Assembly (NCBI RefSeq): GCF_003112575.1
Contig: NZ_BEWC01000008.1
Coordinates: 558,001 to 622,000 of the forward strand
Reading direction: 5' to 3'
Origin: Streptomyces ardesiacus
GTDB lineage: Bacteria > Actinomycetota > Actinomycetes > Streptomycetales > Streptomycetaceae
DNA length: 64,000 nucleotides
Part shown: piece by piece, positions 60,313 through 64,000 of the stretch
Layout of the letters: each line of letters starts with the position of its first letter
Position numbering within the stretch: position 1 is the first letter of the stretch
The notes under the pieces: generated by a model
The model's database searches: none
What the model saw: the letters and a program-made list of their open reading frames with translations, nothing else
Told to the model about the DNA's origin: nothing
Made by a program: the position numbers and the translations under genes

Positions 60313-61404
60313 TCAGGCCGCCTGGGTGCGGCGCACGCACGCGGCGACCACCTCGCGCAGGCTGCCCGTGCGCTCCAGCAGCGCGCGCTGCACCTGGGCG
60401 CCGTTGCCGTGCCGCAACAGCCCGTCGACCCCTTCGCGCACCCGGTCGAGGTCGCCCGTCGCCGCGAGGGCCTCCCCGGTGTGCTCCAGCAGCGCCCGTA
60501 CGACCGTCTCGGCCGGCATCCGCCGCATCGTCGCGGGGTGGAGCAGCTCCCCGGTCAGCCCGGACCGGGCGGCCCGCCAGGCCGCGAGGCGGAGCAGGCT
60601 CACGCTGTCGCCGGCCGGCTCCGTGCCCCGGTGCCACTCCCGGGCGGCCGTGTCGACCAGCGCGCGGGCGAGCGCGGCCAGCACGACGGCCGTCGAGGCG
60701 TCCAGGCACACGTCCGCGACCCGGAACTCGACCGTCGGGTACCGCGGGGAGAGCCGGACGTCGAAGTAGACCATCCCGTCGTCGAGGATCGTCCCGGTGG
60801 CGAGCATGTCCGCGACCCGGCGGTGGTAGCACTCCGCCGAGCCGAACAGCTCCGTGGGACCGGCCGACGGCCAGCGCTGCCAGACGCGGCTGCGGTAGCT
60901 GCTGTAGGAGGAGTCCCGCCCCTGCCAGAACGGCGAGTTCGCGCTGAGCGCGGCCAGCACCGGCAGCCAGGGCCGCACCCGGTCGATCACCGCGACGCCC
61001 TCCTCGTCGGAGTCGACCGAGACGTGGACGTGGCAGCCGAGGACCAACTGCTCGTGGACCACGACGCCGTACTGCTCGGCCATCCACTCGTAGCGCCGGT
61101 TCACGGCGATGGAGGGCGCCACCGGCAGCGGTGACGTGGCGAGCGCGGCGACGGCGCACCCGATCCCCCCGGCGTGCCGCCCGGCCTCCTCACGGCAGCG
61201 GACGATCTCCGCGTGCAGCCGCTCCAGGTCCGCCTGCGGATGCGTGGCGAACTCGAGCATCTGCTCGTGCAGCTCCTTCTCGAACACGTCCTGCCCGGGT
61301 TCGTCCAGCGAGGCCCGGGCGAGCACGGGGCCGGACAGCGCCCGCGGCTCGCCGGTCGCGGGATCGACCAGGAGGAGTTCCTCCTCCACTCCGACGGTGC
61401 GCAC
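60313..61404 (-). CDS. GCS2-family carboxylate-amine ligase (YbdK type)
   Basis: A 363-residue ATP-dependent ligase of the glutamate-cysteine ligase 2 family: RTVGVEEELLLVDPATGEPR at the start, LEFATHPQADLERL, GCHVHVSVDSDEEGVAVIDR, NSPFWQGRDSSYSSYRSRVW and TVEFRVADVC. Streptomyces use mycothiol, not glutathione, so a glutathione role is unlikely; weak gamma-glutamyl ligation or another carboxylate-amine coupling is more likely. GTG 61404 follows GGCGG by 6 bases; GTG starts further up are not in family alignment. It follows glgB, separated by a hairpin. Confidence 0.88.
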   Translation of the reverse strand: MRTVGVEEELLLVDPATGEPRALSGPVLARASLDEPGQDVFEKELHEQMLEFATHPQADLERLHAEIVRCREEAGRHAGGIGCAVAALATSPLPVAPSIAVNRRYEWMAEQYGVVVHEQLVLGCHVHVSVDSDEEGVAVIDRVRPWLPVLAALSANSPFWQGRDSSYSSYRSRVWQRWPSAGPTELFGSAECYHRRVADMLATGTILDDGMVYFDVRLSPRYPTVEFRVADVCLDASTAVVLAALARALVDTAAREWHRGTEPAGDSVSLLRLAAWRAARSGLTGELLHPATMRRMPAETVVRALLEHTGEALAATGDLDRVREGVDGLLRHGNGAQVQRALLERTGSLREVVAACVRRTQAA

Positions 61405-61434
61405 GTGATGCCGCCTTTCTGTGGGCCGGTGCCA

Positions 61435-61463
61435 CCGACCGACTGCCCCGGGCAGCCGGTCGG
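61435..61463 (-). terminator. hairpin terminator between glgB and the GCS2 gene
   Basis: CCGACCG (61435-61441) pairs with CGGTCGG (61457-61463), with an inner CTGCCC/GGGCAG stem. It is 14 bases after the glgB stop in its direction. Confidence 0.65.
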
Positions 61464-61476
61464 ACACCTGGTCGCC

Positions 61477-63702
61477 TCACAGAGCGGACGGCACCAGCCA
61501 GACCGTCGCCAGCGGGGGCAGCGTCAGCCGGATGCTCCCGTCCTCCGGCTCGACCGGGTCCGGGTTGGTCACGCCGCTGCCGCCGTACTCCTCCGCGTCG
61601 GTGTTGAGCACCTCCTGCCAGGCGACGGCCTCGTCGCCGACCGCGAGCCCGTACCCGTGCCGGACGACGGGGGAGAAGTTCGACACCGCCAGCAGCGGCG
61701 TGCCGTCCGCGGCGTACCTCAGGAACGCGAAGACGTTGTCCTCGGCCGCGTCCACCGACACCCACCGGAAACCGGCCGGGTCGGTGTCGCGCTGCCACAG
61801 GGCGGGGGTGAGCGCGTAGCGGGTGTTGAGTGCGCGGACCAGGTCCCGCACCCCGCGGTGGTCCGCCGCCGAGTGGTACCCCTCGTCCAGCAGCCACCAC
61901 TCCGGGCCCTGCTTCTCCGACCACTCGGCGCCCTGCGCGAACTCCTGCCCCATGAACAGCAGTTGCTTGCCGGGGTGGGCCCACATGAAGCCCAGGTAGG
62001 CGCGCACGTTCGCCCGCCGCTGCCACCAGTCGCCCGGCATCTTCGACACCAGCGCCTGCTTGCCGTGCACCACCTCGTCGTGCGAGATCGGCAGCACGTA
62101 GTTCTCGCTGTACGCGTACACCATCGAGAAGGTCATCTCGTGGTGGTGGTACTTGCGGTGCACCGGCTCGTGGGCGGCGTACTCCAGCGAGTCGTGCATC
62201 CAGCCCATGTTCCACTTCAGGCCGAAGCCGAGCCCGCCGGTGTCGGTGGGCCGGGTCACCCCGCCCCACGCCGTCGACTCCTCGGCGATGGTCACCACGC
62301 CGGGGCAGCGCCGGTAGACGGTCGCGTTCATCTCCTGGAGGAACGCCATCGCCGCCAGGTCCTCCCGGCCGCCGTACTGGTTGGGCTCCCACTGCCCGGA
62401 GTCGCGCGAGTAGTCCAGGTAGAGCATCGAGGCGACCGCGTCCACGCGCAGCCCGTCGATGTGGAACTCCTCGCACCAGTACACGGCGTTCGCCACGAGG
62501 AAGTTGCGCACCTCGGTCCGCGCGAAGTCGAAGGTGTACGTGCCCCAGTCCGGGTGCTCCGCGCGCCGGGAGTCCCCGGGCTCGTACAGCGGGTCCCCGT
62601 CGAAGCGGGCCAGCGCCCAGTCGTCCTTCGGGAAGTGCGCCGGCACCCAGTCCATGATCACGCCGATCCCGGCCCGGTGCAGCGCGTCGACCAGGTACCG
62701 GAAGTCGTCCGGGGAGCCGAGGCGGGCGGTCGGGGCGTAGAAGCCGGTGACCTGGTAGCCCCAGGACGGACCGTAGGGGTGCTCGGCGACCGGCATCAGC
62801 TCGACGTGGGTGAAGCCCAGGTCCTTCACGTACGCCGGCAGCTCCTCGGCCAGCTCGCGGTAGCCCAGCCCCGGCCGCCAGGACGGCAGATGCACCTCGT
62901 ACACCGAGAACGGCGCCTCGTGCACGGGGGTGTCGGACCGGGTCCGCATCCATTCCGCGTCGCTCCACTCGTAGCGCGACGCGGTCACCACGGACGCGGT
63001 GTTCGGCGGCTCCTCGGCGGCGCGGGCCATCGGGTCGGCCTTGAGGAACCTGTGCCCGTACCGGGAGTGGATCTCGAACTTGTACCGGGTGCCCTCGCCG
63101 ACCCCCGGCAGGAACAGCTCCCACACCCCGGACGAGCCCAGCGAACGCATCGGGAACGCGGTGCCGTCCCAGTGCGTGAAGTCGGCGGCGACCCGCACGC
63201 CCTGCGCGTTGGGCGCCCACACCGTGAACCGGGTGCCGGTCACGCCCTCGTGCGTCATCGGCTCCGCGCCCAGCGCCCGCCACAACTGCTCGTGCCGGCC
63301 CTCACCGATCAGGTGCAGGTCCAGCTCGCCGAGGGCGGGCAGGAAGCGGTACGGGTCGTGCGTCTCCTGCGGCTCGCCCTCCTCGTACGCCACCACGAGG
63401 GTGTACGCGGGAATCGCGGACAGCGGCAGGACGGCGGAGAACAGCCCGTCCCCCTCCGACGCGAGGGCGTGGCGCTCGCCGTCGACGACCACGCCCACCT
63501 CGCGGGCGAAGGGGCGCAGCGCCCGGAAGGCGATGCCGCCGGGCACCGGGTGGGCGCCGAGCAGGGCGTGGGGGTCGTGGTGGGCGCCCGCCAGCAGACG
63601 CCCGCGGTCGGCGGGGTCCAGGGGCGGTGCGGTCGCGCACGCACCGGGCGGGTGCGGGGCCGGGGCGGAGGGCTCGGGGATCGAGGTGTCGCGGAGGGCC
63701 AC
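61477..63702 (-). CDS. glgB: 1,4-alpha-glucan branching enzyme GlgB
   Basis: A 741-residue GH13 enzyme that cuts alpha-1,4 chains and makes alpha-1,6 branches in glycogen or GlgE-made alpha-glucan. Two N-terminal CBM48-like modules (HALLGAHPVPGGIAFRALRP and TRFTVWAPNAQGVRVAADF) precede the barrel; the nucleophile Asp is in IDGLRVDAVASMLYLDYSR, the acid Glu in VVTIAEESTAW, the third Asp in LPISHDEVVHGK. GTG 63702 is 3 bases after the maltokinase stop, so the two are co-translated. From memory this is the glgBII copy of S. coelicolor (SCO7332), expressed in aerial growth with the GlgE pathway. Confidence 0.94.
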   Translation of the reverse strand: MALRDTSIPEPSAPAPHPPGACATAPPLDPADRGRLLAGAHHDPHALLGAHPVPGGIAFRALRPFAREVGVVVDGERHALASEGDGLFSAVLPLSAIPAYTLVVAYEEGEPQETHDPYRFLPALGELDLHLIGEGRHEQLWRALGAEPMTHEGVTGTRFTVWAPNAQGVRVAADFTHWDGTAFPMRSLGSSGVWELFLPGVGEGTRYKFEIHSRYGHRFLKADPMARAAEEPPNTASVVTASRYEWSDAEWMRTRSDTPVHEAPFSVYEVHLPSWRPGLGYRELAEELPAYVKDLGFTHVELMPVAEHPYGPSWGYQVTGFYAPTARLGSPDDFRYLVDALHRAGIGVIMDWVPAHFPKDDWALARFDGDPLYEPGDSRRAEHPDWGTYTFDFARTEVRNFLVANAVYWCEEFHIDGLRVDAVASMLYLDYSRDSGQWEPNQYGGREDLAAMAFLQEMNATVYRRCPGVVTIAEESTAWGGVTRPTDTGGLGFGLKWNMGWMHDSLEYAAHEPVHRKYHHHEMTFSMVYAYSENYVLPISHDEVVHGKQALVSKMPGDWWQRRANVRAYLGFMWAHPGKQLLFMGQEFAQGAEWSEKQGPEWWLLDEGYHSAADHRGVRDLVRALNTRYALTPALWQRDTDPAGFRWVSVDAAEDNVFAFLRYAADGTPLLAVSNFSPVVRHGYGLAVGDEAVAWQEVLNTDAEEYGGSGVTNPDPVEPEDGSIRLTLPPLATVWLVPSAL

Positions 63703-63705
63703 GGG

Positions 63706-64000
63706 TCAGTCTCCTCTCACGGCGAGTCGTTCGATCGCCGCCATGGGTACGGGAAGCCAGTCGGGGCGGTGCCGGGCCTCGTACAGCACCTCGTACACGG
63801 CGCGGTCCGTCTCGTAGGCGCGCAGCAGGCCGTGCTTCTTGCGGGGGTCCCAGCCGGCGCGGGCGGCGTAGCCCGCGCAGAACGCCTCCCGGCAGCGGCG
63901 CGCCCACTCGGGGCGCCACGGGCGGCGCTGCCGGGCGGCGTAGTCGAAGGAGCGCAGCATCCCTGCGATGTCGCGGACCGGGGAGTGGGCGCTGCGCCGT
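63706..64000 (-). CDS. mak: maltokinase (Pep2/Mak), C-terminal part (5' end outside window)
   Basis: The frame is open to the window edge. It ends with SPVRDIAGMLRSFDYAARQR, YAARAGWDPRKKHGLLRAYE and DRAVYEVLYEARHRPDWLPV, the hallmark C-terminus of actinobacterial maltokinases, which phosphorylate maltose (from TreS) to maltose 1-phosphate for GlgE. The SPVRD element belongs to the catalytic domain. An upstream treS gene is expected beyond the window. glgB follows after 3 bases, completing the pep2-glgB part of the GlgE pathway. Confidence 0.9.
   Translation of the reverse strand, partial: RRSAHSPVRDIAGMLRSFDYAARQRRPWRPEWARRCREAFCAGYAARAGWDPRKKHGLLRAYETDRAVYEVLYEARHRPDWLPVPMAAIERLAVRGD

Noticed and set aside
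60313..61404. Role in glutathione synthesis
   Set aside because: Streptomyces make mycothiol; no glutathione synthetase gene is adjacent, and YbdK-type GCS2 proteins have weak or other ligase activities.

Overview
The window is about 72% G+C, its genes have G or C at almost every third codon position, and it carries families typical of Streptomyces: an SsgA-like sporulation protein, a WhiB-like protein, a streptophobe-family membrane protein, F420-dependent and mycothiol-era (DinB/DUF664) enzymes, several SigB-family sigma factors with RsbW/RsbV/RsbU-type partners, and the PopR-ClpP3-ClpP4 module. From memory, the order sigL / popR / clpP3-clpP4 / RNase H ... sigM ... STAS / PP2C / multi-HAMP kinase ... 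glgB-maltokinase resembles the right-hand part of the S. coelicolor chromosome (around SCO7277-SCO7333). That match was not computed. No rRNA, tRNA, CRISPR array, transposase or prophage genes were seen.

Layout. 1-5.3 kb: metabolic genes (two aldo/keto reductases, the first cut by the window edge; a glyoxalase-fold protein; an adenosine deaminase; a DinB protein; a LysR regulator; a SnoaL-like protein). 5.6-9.2 kb: an unknown protein, a streptophobe membrane protein, a coupled PRC-barrel pair and an RsbW-type ATPase. Two genes here contain the rare TTA codon. 9.3-12.1 kb: a SigL-like sigma gene broken by a one-base deletion, popR, and the clpP3-clpP4 operon with a perfect PopR operator. 12.3-20.3 kb: glyoxalase-fold proteins, RNase H, a flavin monooxygenase, an aldo/keto reductase, a membrane protein, an SsgA-like protein, an F420 oxidoreductase and a PLP dehydratase. 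20.4-24.6 kb: an AIM24 protein and a three-gene overlapping operon (receiver-flavoprotein, cyclic-nucleotide-binding histidine kinase, UBP zinc finger). 24.8-36.8 kb: universal stress protein, DUF4032 kinase-like protein, MBL hydrolase, AlkB, TetR regulator plus flavin dehydrogenase, WhiB, LysG/LysE pair, MFS exporter, cNMP-binding protein and a PLP decarboxylase. 36.8-40.5 kb: SigM-like sigma with an RsbW-type ATPase and small partners. 40.5-49.6 kb: FUSC protein, NDH-2, and a five-gene stressosome-like operon (rsbR-rsbS-rsbT-rsbX-like-rsbU-like) preceded by an RsbV-like STAS gene. 49.7-57.8 kb: ANTAR/PAS/PP2C phosphatase translationally coupled to a giant multi-HAMP hybrid kinase, a PRC-barrel protein and two more RsbW-type ATPases. 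58-64 kb: an acyl-CoA-ligase-like protein, DUF6480, a carboxylate-amine ligase (GCS2), the branching enzyme GlgB and the end of a maltokinase.

The unifying theme is general stress and osmotic/developmental sigma signalling. Four intergenic regions contain exact matches to the SigB-type promoter form GNNT-N14-16-GGGTAC/T: upstream of the RsbW-like gene at 8742, the broken sigL, the ssgA-like gene and the PRC-barrel gene at 56478. A fifth, upstream of the STAS gene, differs by one base. The window therefore looks like part of a SigB-family regulon carrying its own partner-switching proteins. The observations most worth following are the frameshifted sigL, the ClpP4 subunit whose catalytic His is Gly, the flavoprotein/kinase/UBP operon, and the ANTAR-phosphatase/HAMP-kinase pair.
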